Positions 38,560-49,000 of a stretch of DNA of 64,000 nucleotides are shown one piece after another; positions within the stretch are counted from its first letter, which is position 1; the number at the start of each line of letters is the position of its first letter. Under the pieces are notes generated by a model that was not told the DNA's origin, ran no database searches, and was given only the letters and a program-made list of their open reading frames with translations. The position numbers and the translations under genes were made by a program. Origin of the DNA: Rhineura floridana (Eukaryota; Chordata; Lepidosauria; Squamata; Rhineuridae); assembly GCF_030035675.1 (NCBI RefSeq), contig NC_084497.1, positions 28,319,955-28,383,954 on the forward strand, in the 5' to 3' direction.

Positions 38560-38705
38560 TACACCAAGTAGGGGAACGTGTCTCCCCTCCAGACGTTCTG
38601 GGACTCTACTTCCAGCAACCAGTATGACCAATGGTTAGGGATTAAGAGGGGAGCTGGAGTTCCCATGAGATCTGAAGGGCCACGGGTGCCCCATCCACGG
38701 ATGAC
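38560..38705. mobile_element. short fold-back element, diverged
   Basis: GGGGAACGTGTCTCCCCTCC, CCAGTATGACCAATGGTTAG, and GAAGGGCCACGGGTGCCCCA. Confidence 0.5.
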
Positions 38706-39639
38706 AGGGACCAGGTCTCCCAGTATCATTCAACGTAAAGTGGGCTTGTTCTTGTGCAAAGATTTTGAGGAACAAAGAATCATGTTCTCATAACTCAGCA
38801 CAAACGCCACTCAGGCTTCCTTGCGAATGACGGCACTTGAAACACTCAGTATTGTCAAAATGTATTGTGTCCAACAAACATTGTTGTTTTTAAGTGTATA
38901 TATTTAATAGGTTTTGATCTGTATAAAGGTAATTTTTTCTTGGGAGTTTGTGTGTCTCATTTTCTTCCGTGCCCCATCTCTGACAAAGGACTTGTCTTCA
39001 AAGGCCATGCACGGTCACAACAAAGAACACTCAGTTACTGCCCGGCTACCTAGCAAGAGTCAAACGGGTCCAATCTCTGTGAAGGAAAATGTTTTCTTCT
39101 GTGTTAATCTCTGCCTATTTTGCAGGCATTGTTGAAGGGCATGGAGGCAGAGTGTACAAGGGCTGTTTGCCTGAAGGCAAATTATTGCAGATGGCATTGC
39201 CAGCTTCTACGTGAGTCACCACTCCTGCAGACCTAACCCTAACCGCTTGCTAATTTCCATGCTGTAACAAGCTTCATCTGCTGATTCCTGTAGGGTAGGC
39301 TGCTGTTAAAGGCATAAGAGCAATCTGGCATAGCTTTCTCCTGGTCAATTGGCAACCGCCCATTGCGGTTCAAAGGCATCCCTCTCAGCTGAATTCTAAC
39401 AGCACAATCCAGGGGATGGCTACTCAGAAGTGAATCACATTGTGCTCAGTGGTCCATGAAAGCCTATTTAGGATTTTCAGCCTTAGTGATGTGGGCAACA
39501 GTAAACTCCACTAACTCTTAGCTATGTTTTCGAGAAACCTGACTGGGCTGAGCCACTGGACTCTGGATTGGCTGGAGGCCTTATATAAACTCCCTGCCAT
39601 AAGTGAACTCTCAGTCTTTTTAGGGCAGAGGTGAGGAAC

Positions 39640-40100
39640 ACTTTTGACTCCATGGTGCCAGATGGTTATCAGGATCAGCTCTGGGGACCAAATTTGATAG
39701 GGTGCGTGTGGCCGGCCCCCTGTCAATCACATGGCGTCACGATGTCACGATTGACAGGTGGGTTATCTAACCCACCTGTCAAAATTCCTTGCATGGGGTT
39801 CCCAACCACAGCATAAGGGGCATTGCTCCCCTATGTTCAGACAAAGTGGCAATCGGACTGGTAAAGCGCTTCTTTCCACAGAAGGAAACCCACATTCCAT
39901 AGACTTTCTCCCACAGCCACCAAAGTGAGCAGAATTTAATCTCCGCTCGTCAGCTGACAAAGCTGGAATCCTGCCCTGTTGGTTGCAAGGGTCTTTTCCT
40001 TATTGCGAACATGTACCTGTAGCCCCTGGAGAACTGAACCTCAACCACCTGCCCATCAGCTGATGTCACAGGTGATGCTGCCTGATTGACAGGCAGGGGT
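39640..40100. mobile_element. hAT-like element, diverged
   Basis: Contains GGACCAAATTTGATAGGGTG, CAATCACATGGCGTCACGAT and ATTGACAGGTGGGTTA, motifs shared with 8330-8430 and 50690-50830. Limits are rough. Confidence 0.4.
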
Positions 40101-40109
40101 GCTTTGGGA

Positions 40110-40245
40110 GAAAATTTGTTTATTTATTTCATTTGTATACCACCCCATAGCTGAAGCTCTCTAGGCAGTTTACAACAATTAAAAACAAATATACAAATTT
40201 AAAAACACATTTTTAAAAACAATTTAAATGGCCTCATGGCCCACA
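40110..40245 (-). mobile_element. L2-like LINE 3' end
   Basis: TTTGTATACCACCCCATAGC, GAAGCTCTCTAGGCAGTTTA. Confidence 0.65.
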
Positions 40246-40559
40246 TTGGACCCCCTGAATTGTATATTTTTCACTGTACAATTTATACCTTTCTAAACAC
40301 TTGATTGCTTTAATCCCTTGAAAAGAACACGGTGCAACATGTTAATTTGCAAATAAAATTATATATATTTTTTAAAAAGTTTTAAAAATTCAGTTAAACT
40401 ATTGTTTTTTTTAAAAATCCAGACTTTTGCAATCTTAAACAACCCCCTCTCGACTCGCTTCGCCAAAATTAGATGCAAATTGCTTGTATGCTTAACAACG
40501 CCCCACCCACCTCCAAATTAAACTATTTCAAGGCAAGTCAGCAGTTTAAGACCACAGTT

Positions 40560-40974
40560 CAGATAACACCTTCCTCAATTCGCTACGAGGTTTGCGCAGC
40601 CTCCCACTTCCCCTGCGCTGCTTACGCCGCTCCCCTGCCGGAACTCCTCTTTCAGACTCGCTCTTTCCCGTAGTTGTCGGCGTAACGTGGGCCTATGCCG
40701 GCTTTTCCAAGCCTCGGGCTGGAGTGACTGCTCAGGCGGGAACGAGTCGGTGGCCGGGTGCGGCCGTTTCCATCTCCAGGACGGCCAGGTGGGGCTTTGT
40801 CGTGTCGGGGCGAGGTGGAGAGAAGGGAATTTAGAAGGGGCGGCGCGCTCCCTCATTAGAAATTTAAGATATGGGGGAGGACCTTTCTGCCCCCACCGCC
40901 AAATTTCCTTCCCTCAGTATTAGGGAAAAGGAGGAAGTGGGGGATAAAGAAAAGGCAGTGGAAGTGGACTTCAG
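40560..40974 (+). promoter_or_regulatory. TMCO4: CpG-rich promoter and non-coding first exon of TMCO4
   Basis: A CpG-dense block (about 40580-40850) without a TATA box. Its purine-rich 3' part ends at a strong splice donor, CAG|GTGAGA, at 40974/40975. The next acceptor on this strand in a gene context is that of the first TMCO4 coding exon (46047), so this is most likely its 5' UTR exon. The transcription start was not fixed. Confidence 0.6.
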
Positions 40975-41774
40975 GTGAGATTTACTTATTGTATTTTGGG
41001 GTAGGGACTAATAATAATAAATGATAAATAATAATAATTGTGCTCCCCCTGTTGCAAGTCATTCAGTTCAAGACTTGGAGGGTGCTGGTGTAAATGCAAA
41101 CACTGCAGCTCCCAGTCCATTGACCCAAAGGGATAGTAAGCGGCTATAAAGGTCAGTAGGTCTGTCAGTGGTCCACTCTTTGCAGCTTCCCAATTTTAAA
41201 AAACCAAAAGGATGTGACTAGTCCCTCTTGAGCATCCCGCTGTGGTTGTGATAAGCCCCTTGACTGCCGCCCTCCTTGTTTTTCCGCTGCTGATGTTAAG
41301 AGACAGCTGGACAGTTTGAAAACAATCTTTTAAAATAAAATGGAAGGATAGATATGAACAGAATGGTTTGTCCACTTGGAGGGGGTCTGCAACCTTTCAA
41401 CGCATCGCATCATATAGGGGCTTCTAAACACTACTGTTCTTGCACCCAGAATTAGTGCCTCAGAGCCTCCCTCCCTCCAAGGACTCATTTTACCTGCTGT
41501 AAAGCTGAAATCCCACATGCATTTTAATGCACTGTAATGATAACTTCAGTTAGGCAGGCTCCCGCCCTTTGGGGAATTTTAACATTTCTCCCACTCTAAA
41601 TGTCACTGCACCTGCAGGCCCGGGAGAAGAGAATCCTTTGCTCTAGACCCGATTCATAATGCTTTGCAGTGAGTCAGAGATGCAACCCCATCACTAAATG
41701 GTTGGCGATGGTGTTTAACCTCCCCTCCTTTTCTCTTCTGCCTTGGCACCCTCACCCCCTGCATCGCTGCTATT

Positions 41775-41995
41775 TCCCTCAGCCGGGGGTTCCGAAACGG
41801 TGGTCTGCAAACCACTGGTCCGTGAGGTTCATTCAAGTGGTCCCCGGAGGCATGTCTGTGAAGAGCACTCGGCGTTTGAATTCCGTGGAGTGCCGTGGAA
41901 CTCAAACTGCATAAGATAAAACACCAACCTAAGAAATAGACCCCCAGCAATTTTCTAGTGGTCTGTAGATGGAAAAGTTGAGAACTACTGTGAAA
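41775..41995. mobile_element. hAT (MER5/Charlie-like) element
   Basis: GGGGGTTCCGAAACGGTGGT near the left end and AAAAGTTGAGAACTACTGTG at the right are inverted hAT-type ends. The inside has GGTCTGCAAACCACTGGTCC. Confidence 0.65.
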
Positions 41996-42094
41996 CTGAT
42001 GAGGTCAGAGGAAAGCATTGTCAATTGCAATTAAGCCTGAAGTTTTAAAAAGAATTAAGGTATAGCAGGGAGAGAGGACCTCAAGCCTGGGTGC

Positions 42095-42200
42095 CAAATG
42101 CCATCTAGCTCAGTACTGTCTACTACACTGACTGGAGCCTGGGACCTTCTACATGCAAAGCAGATGTTCCACCACCTAACCTATGGCCCTTCCCACCTTT
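42095..42200 (-). mobile_element. tRNA-derived SINE, partial
   Basis: CATCTAGCTCAGTACTGTCT, CCTGGGACCTTCTACATGCA, CACCACCTAACCTATGGCCC. Confidence 0.6.
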
Positions 42201-42424
42201 CATGTGGCTGGAATGTAGCCTACTGTATAAAGCTAAGAATCACCCACACACAGACTACTTGAAAACTGCTGAGGCTCTTGGTGGGCCACTGAAATGAATT
42301 TGTCATGCAGCTAGTCCCTATTGATTTATACTGCAGTTGCAAGGCAGCTTCTTGATAGTCCATTTATTTTCTGCCAGCGATACGATGAACAGACCGGGGA
42401 GTTTATAATTTGCTGAGTTGAAAG

Positions 42425-42690
42425 TGAACGTAAGAACTTTAGAAGAGCCTGACTGCTGGATCAGGCCAGTGGCCTTCTGGTCCGGCATCCTGTTCACCCA
42501 GTGGCCAACCAGATGCCCCAAAGGGAAGCCCGCAAGCAGGACCGGAGCGCAAGAGCAACTCTCCCCTCCTGCGGTTTCCTGCAGCTGGTATTCCAAAGCC
42601 AGCCATTGATAGCTTTATCTTCCATGTATTTGTCTAACCCTCTTTGAAAGCCACTTCACAGGAGGGGGGATGCAGTCCTGTGCTAAACCT
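42425..42690 (-). mobile_element. CR1/L3-like 3' fragment
   Basis: AGAGCCTGACTGCTGGATCA, CCTGTTCACCCAGTGGCCAA, ATGTATTTGTCTAACCCTCT. Confidence 0.6.
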
Positions 42691-43204
42691 TGACACGAAA
42701 ACTTGTCCCAAGAGTCACTTCAAAATTGTTTGGCAGAAGGTGGAAAATAGAGACGGGGGGGGGAAGAGTTTTAGCAAGCTCTCAAAGTCAGTCTGAAGTC
42801 CTTGCACAAGGTTCCCTCTGTTTGGATTTGATGCGGTAAAGGGGTGTGTGCACACACAGACGAGATTGTGAGGTGTGTGTTTTTACTGTTGCCAGTGTTT
42901 ACATTATCAAGACGCACAGATTGTGAACTGTCCTTCAAGGTAATGTCAAGAACTGGGAGGTCATTTTAAAAACAAATGAGCCGAGAGAGAGAGAGAATGA
43001 AAATAAACAAAACCTTTAGGAGCTTGCTGGAAGCCTAAGGTCACCTCTTTCCAGGAAGTAAACTGGTTGATCTGTAAGGATATTTGGGAGAACACACCAT
43101 GGACCACTGTGCACCGGTGAGGAGCCAGGTGTTGAGAGATTAAGATGTACAGAAAAAAAGAGAGAGGAAAGCAAAAGTCAGCCAAGGAACCTGTCTTCTG
43201 CAGG

Positions 43205-43360
43205 AACAGACTATTGATCCATCTAGCTCAGTACTGTCTACACTGACTGGCAGCAGCTCTTCAGGGTTTCAGATGGGGAGGCTCTCCCAGCCCTACCTTG
43301 AGATGCTGCCGGAGATTGAACCGGGGACCTTCTGCATGCAAAGGAGCTGAGGTACGGCTC
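43205..43360 (-). mobile_element. tRNA-derived SINE
   Basis: CATCTAGCTCAGTACTGTCT, CACTGACTGGCAGCAGCTCT, GGGGACCTTCTGCATGCAAA. Confidence 0.7.
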
Positions 43361-44004
43361 TCCCCATACTAAAGGGAGTGTATCAGCCAGGCTTGTTATG
43401 TGTCTGGGTCACCTCTGGCGAGTGGGGAGATCGCCTCTAGGCAACCATATAAAGAAACTGTCTGTAAATTGGAAAAGAGAGTTCATACATGCGCACACCC
43501 ACTCTAGGCTCGGCTGCCCATGGGCAAGTTTTAGCCAAGAAGTTGAGCTAGAACCAGTCAACGTGTTCAACGATGGCTGCTGCAGCCCTCATTGACTGAA
43601 ACTAGAACCTGTTTTTATCAGGGCCATGTGGATAAGGCCCCAGGCATATGTCAGAGAGAACATTCTGTCCATTTACCCCCCTGCTCAATCCAGAGAGTAA
43701 TTTGGTTTTATTATTTTCTTCCTTTTGTGGACTTTGCAAAATGTGCGGTTTCCACAGAAACGGGCCAGGGACGCACGGGGGAGTGATCCTCTGAGTGCGT
43801 GGACCACCACGTGGGCCACACTGATGGCCACGTCGGCCATGGAGCCTTGTGGGTTGACCAAGGTGTCTGTCCTGGGAATGTGAAGCTGGTCCTATTCCAA
43901 GATGTGGCTGCGTCACCCGATTTGCGGCGTGCTATAATTAGAAAGCGAGGGTCCAATGTTTTCCTTCGTCTGGTGGGTTGGTGGCATTGTACAAAAGAAA
44001 AGGA

Positions 44005-44205
44005 GATGGGCAGCTGCCTTGCACCAAGTCAGACCTTTGGTCCATCTCACGCAGTATTGTCTACACTGACTAGCAGCAGCTCTGCAACATTTCAGGCAAG
44101 GAGTCCCTCCCAGCCCTTTCTGGAGATGCCAATGGGGATTGAACCTGGGACCTTCTGCATGCAAAGCAGGTGCTCTGCCACTGAGCTATGGCCCCTTCCC
44201 TGATG
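44005..44205 (-). mobile_element. tRNA-derived SINE, near full length
   Basis: GGCAGCTGCCTTGCACCAAG tail side, TTGTCTACACTGACTAGCAG, CTCTGCCACTGAGCTATGGC head. Confidence 0.8.
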
Positions 44206-44499
44206 TTTTCCATACAACCCATTTCCTTCTTAAGAGGGAAAGATAGACTGGGCTGGGCTATGCATGCTCTACATCAGCAGTTTTCAAAATCTCTGCCTGC
44301 AGGGAGCTCTTTCCACACCACCTTGTCGGCCAAGACACTTCTCCCTCAGAATTCATAGATTTGGAGAGGGTTGGTTGACAAGCACCGCCAATCCAGAACT
44401 AGGGGATCCCCCACAGATTGCCATCTGGCCTCTGCTTGGCGAGACCACCTCCCCTCTAAAGCCATTGGTTCCATGGTCAAACCGCTCCTGCATCAAGAT

Positions 44500-44550
44500 C
44501 AGGATGATGATGATGATTATTGATGATGATATTAACATTATTATCAATAT
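44500..44550 (+). repeat. (GAT)n-rich microsatellite
   Basis: AGGATGATGATGATGATTAT followed by diverged GAT/ATT units. Confidence 0.75.
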
Positions 44551-44679
44551 CATTTTACCTGTCTTTCACCTAGAGGTCCAGGGCAGATTACAACAATTTT
44601 AAAATACGGCATTTAAAAAATTAAGAACAACCAAAACCTTACCTCCTATAAGTTAATTTGATGTAGGCCCCCGTACACT

Positions 44680-44905
44680 ATACGTTTCAAGCACTATAAT
44701 GCCACTTTAAATTGTCACAGCTTCCCCAAAAGAATCCTGGGAGCTGTCATTGGTGAATGGCGCTGAGAACTCTGGGAAGGGGAATTGGGGGTCTCCTCGC
44801 AATTCTTGGCAAACTACAGTTCCCAGGATTCTTTGGGGGAAGCCATGCCTGTTTATAAAGTGATGTCATAGTGCTCTAAATGTATTGTGCAGATGGAGCC
44901 CTAAT
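44680..44905. mobile_element. palindromic MITE
   Basis: CAAAAGAATCCTGGGAGCTG and AAACTACAGTTCCCAGGATT arms; TTTCAAGCACTATAATGCC and GTGCTCTAAATGTATTGTGC ends. Confidence 0.7.
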
Positions 44906-45154
44906 CTCTGCCGTCTAACCAGTCTTTTTTTTTTTTTTTATGAAAAGAAGTTTATGGACAGTTTTAAAACAATCAATGTACAACATACCATTACAGGCCC
45001 TGCAATCCCTTGGCAATAAGGATACGGAAATTGTGACGTGCAGGTGCCCAGCTGCACTTTTGAGACTGTCACAGCCCAGCACGCCAGGTTTATGTTAATA
45101 CAGGTCACACCCGCGCTGTACATTTGTAATGCTAATTATACCACTTTTGGAGGA

Positions 45155-45265
45155 TCCCGAGGAACTTGTTAAGAGTGCTGACCTCACAGGGCTATAATTC
45201 CCGGCACCCTTAACAAACAACAGTTGCCAGGGTTCTCCACGACTGATACAACAGTGTTTTAGAAG
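45155..45265. mobile_element. palindromic MITE fragment
   Basis: AGGGCTATAATTCCCGGCAC and CAACAGTTGCCAGGGTTCTC. Confidence 0.5.
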
Positions 45266-45366
45266 TGTGGGGTAGAGGTGACCACAGATTCCTGTTAAAT
45301 CAGAAAGCCCCTCCAAAGCAAGTCTCATGTACAAATCAGCAGCTCCTAATCCCAGTAAGATTAGCA

Positions 45367-45995
45367 TTTTCTTTTTTTTAAATTACAATTTCATTAAGAA
45401 GAAAAATGAAGGGAAAGGAAGAAAGAACCTGTCACCTAACATTAACACATCTATACTTTAATTTTAGCGTGCACATATAGATCGATATATGCCATCCAAA
45501 TGTCCACATATACATCCGGACAAAGTTGCTGTTTATAGAAGGTACGCTCAACTATAGCAAGGGTGTTTAGGTCATAAAACTATTGCATCATGTGTGTGTG
45601 TACTGCCCTCAAGTCGATTCCAACTTATGGCAACCCTACGAATAGGGTTTTCATGAGGCTGAGAGGCAGTGACTGGCCCAAGGTCACCCAGTGAGCTTCA
45701 GGGCTGTGTGGGGATTCGAACCCTGGTCTCCCAGGTTGTAGTCCAACACCTTAACCACTACGCCACACTGGCTCTCTAGTTGGCGGGTATTTGTCTTTCC
45801 AGGCTTGAAGTACAAGTCGCTTAGAGACCATTAGGGCACATGAAGTCCATTCTTGTTGCCCTGCCGTTAATCCCCGTATAACCAGAATGTAATTTAAAAG
45901 TACATGGACAGCCACAAAATTCAAAGATTTTGCCAGTGCCAGGTTCTCACCCAGCATTCTCAAATGCATCAGGTTGCACATGCCCCCGTAGGGCT
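45367..45995 (-). mobile_element. L1-like LINE fragment, split by a SINE
   Basis: A poly(T) start at about 45367, A/T-rich 3' UTR, then a reverse-strand coding remnant (SKRLVLQAWKDKYPPT) like the C-terminal RLxLAQxWKxxxxPS block of vertebrate L1 ORF2. A tRNA-SINE at about 45588-45780 interrupts it. Confidence 0.5.
45588..45780 (-). mobile_element. tRNA-derived SINE (TGGAATCGACTTGAGGGCAG type) inside the L1-like fragment
   Basis: CTGCCCTCAAGTCGATTCCA, CCAAGGTCACCCAGTGAGCT, and the head ACCCTGGTCTCCCAGGTTGT. Confidence 0.75.
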
Positions 45996-46058
45996 CTTCA
46001 TACATTCTTCCTCTTGCTTATTCCCAATATATCTCTGTGTTTCCAGCAGCTGGTGAAA

Positions 46059-49000
46059 ATGGCGGCCAACCACCCGCACCACTGGAGGCCCTGGGGAAAG
46101 GGGTCGCCGCGTCAGCAGCAGCCGGAAAGAGAGGAGCCGTCTGAATGTGTGGGCCGGCAGCTGGGCGAGCCGGGGAAGTTTGCCTATGCGGCTCTCTGCG
46201 CAGTATCTTTGGCCTCGCTGTTTCCTGAGGAAGAGGAAAAGTAAGTCCTTTGGCGTAGACAAGAATCCAAGCTTTGGTCTGGTTTGTGCTCGTTGCCCCA
46301 GAGAATGTGCCCAGGCGCCATAATTCAGGGGTTGCCAGCATGGTGCCTTTCAGAAGATGACAGTCCACAACTCCCATGTGTCTCTGGCTGGGAATGATGG
46401 GTGTTGTAGTTTACAGTACCGGGAGGGCACCACGGGTGGGTGGCTTTGAGCCAACCAGCATCCCTCTGCTTAACCTTCCTCACAGGGCTGTTATGAAGAT
46501 AATGAGGGGAGGAGAACCCTCGTGCGTCACCTTGAACTCCTAAGAGGAAAAGCAGGATAAATATATACATTTTAAAAGGCTGACCTTGGCCTAGCAATGG
46601 GTGAAGGTGCTGTGCGTGAAGGATATCCCGGACTTTTCACGGCATCTCTGGGTAGAGCTGGGAAAGGCCGGTATTTGAGACCTTGGAGAGCTGCTGCCAG
46701 TCTGTGCTGGTAATACTGAGGTAGATGGTCTAAGGCAGCTTGTTAGGGAAAGGGCCATAGATCAGTGATAGAGCATCTGCTTTGCGATGCGGAAGGTCTC
46801 CGGTTCAATCCCCAATGGCAGCATCTCCAAGAAGGGCTGGGACTGTCCCCTGTCTGAAACCCTGGGGAGCTGCTGCCGGTCAGTGTAGGCAGTGCTGAGC
46901 TAGGTGAACCAAAGCTCTGACTCAGTATATAAGGCAGCTTATACAGTCCTGATCTTGCAAATGCTCTGACACGCGTTAAGATCCTGCGGCAGCTGGTTTC
47001 CCAGTCATGATCTCCGTGCATTGGTGTGTTCGCCAAGATCTCCTGACCACTTCTAAGCAGTCCACAGGCAGTGGATTTTTTTAGAAAAAAAGAGAGAGAG
47101 AGAAGAAAAAAGTGATGGCAGTGTGACTTAGTTTCCCCAATGGCTAATGGTGACAGTCCCCCTGGCTTCCGCTGTTTGTTTTGTGTTTTTTCTGTTGAAG
47201 GTCATACAGGACAGGATTTGTCCAGAGCCTGGTGAAATGGCTCGAGCTCTCGGACGCCGTTCTTCCTGCCATGCTGGCGTTCACCGGCGGCTTGGGAGGC
47301 GAAGGGACGGAGACCTTTGCTCGGATCCTTTTGAAGGAGCCGCTTGTGGAAGAGGAGCCCAGCGTCATCACGCAGGCAAGCTGACTCCATTTCTCTCTTC
47401 TCCGCTTCGCACCAGCTTTGTAAATAAAGTTACTCCGAGCCGGTCTGCCTGGCCCTGTAAGCCTCTCTGCCTGGCCCTCGGGACTCCTCACGCCATGTCT
47501 TCTCCCCTGGCTTTGCTTCCTGTGCTGCTTGAGTCTTTTTTCCTGGCTGGTACATGTCCTTGAGCTCCGATACTGCTTGCCTGGATAGAGTGGGGCATGT
47601 GCGAAAGAGAGTTTGTGTAGAAACGAGCTGCTGTAACTATGGTAAAATTTACCTTTGTTGCCAAGTTTTGCCTCTGGCCCTGCTCACTACTGGCATGTGG
47701 CCCCCGGCAAGTTGCCCAGAAGGGGACATGGCCCTCGGGCTGGGAAACGTTTTCTCCACCCCCCCTGCTCTGGAGCAACAGACGACAAATCCTCTCCGTC
47801 CTCCGAGTGACGGCACTTCTGATATTTGAAAGGTGCTGCCGTGCCTCTCCTTCGTTTCTCTCCCCCAGGCAAAACATACCCAGCTTTTTCAATTGTTCCT
47901 CAGAGGCCTCGGTTTATCACCATCCTGGCTGCCCTTCTCTGGACATGCTCCAGTTTGTCGATGTCAGCATGGCCCCTAGAACTGGACACAGCCCTCCAGA
48001 GGCGACACCTATCCAGCATAAAACATAGTGGGCCTATTTCTTCCTGTGATCTAGGCACTATGGCAACCTAAGATTGCATTGTAGCAGGTGGTGGGGACCT
48101 GTGGCCCTCCAGATGTTGCTGGACCCCAGCTCCCATCATCCCTAACCGTCGGCCATGCTGGCTGATCGGGGGAGGAGATTGGACTCCAACAACATCTGGG
48201 AGGGCCCATGGGTCCCCATCCCTGAACTAGACCATCACTTGTCTTTACTGCCCCAGCTATCCATCACAAATCTGACCATCACTTGCCTTTACTGCCCCTG
48301 CTACCCTCCATCACAAATCTGACCATCACTTGCCATTACTTCCCCTCACTACCTCAATTCCAAGTTTCCCTTCTTTCAGTGCTGGGGTGGGGAACCTGTG
48401 GCCCTCCAGATGTTACTGGACCCCAGTTCCCATAGCCCCTAACCATTGGCCATGCTGGCTGGGGCTGTTGTTGGTACCTAGAGTTCAACAACATCTGGAG
48501 GGCACCAGGTTTCTCAGGTCTGCATTGGTCCTTTTTAAGAGAAAAGGCTGGGTTGGTTTTGAGCCTGTTCAGTGTTTGCTTTTGTGTTTCCCCTCCATCG
48601 ATACGCTTTGCTGATGACCCCTTTGGTCAAACCTCTCCTCTCTCTCTTGTATCCACTCCGCAGGAGCGTCTCTCTCTAAATATTGTCTCTGGGCTGAGGC
48701 TTATCTCGCCCTTCCCGCTAACTTCTTAGTCTGCAGCTCGGGGGTCACAGTCTAGTGTCAGCAGACGAGTTTAGGAGCTCGGCTAGTGGGCGGGATGTTC
48801 CTCTTTCCCCCAAGTTGGAGTCTTGGGGGAGAGGTCCACGAATCAAGGAAGCGGGGGCAAAATCTGAAGAGGCAGCTTGGCGACAGAGTGAGGATAGCTT
48901 GCAACCTGACGGGGTTAAGCAAAAATCACCAAGGGGCTGTCTTCCAACAGGTGTGATGGTAAAACAGAACCTCCATCTTCAGAGGCAGTATACCCCTGAT

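Larger units (their letters stand above)
37616..40560. other. intergenic region between RNF186 and TMCO4, with RNF186 3' UTR
   Basis: 37616 to about 38080 is probable RNF186 3' UTR. The rest holds a CR1-like fragment, two fold-back elements, hAT-like sequence and an L2-like 3' end. 38706-39640 and 40246-40560 show nothing recognisable apart from A/T-rich stretches. Confidence 0.6.
40975..46046 (+). other. TMCO4: probable TMCO4 intron 1
   Basis: No coding exon seen. Holds hAT-like, SINE, CR1-like, MITE and L1-like copies, listed separately. 41000-41770, 42700-43200, 43370-44000 and 44210-44500 show nothing recognisable. Confidence 0.55.

Noticed and set aside
43740-43990. Possible short conserved exon with GHxDGHVGHG-type repeats
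   Set aside because: Open in both strands but with no splice context or family; the repeats reflect short palindromic GGCCA/CCACGTGG words.
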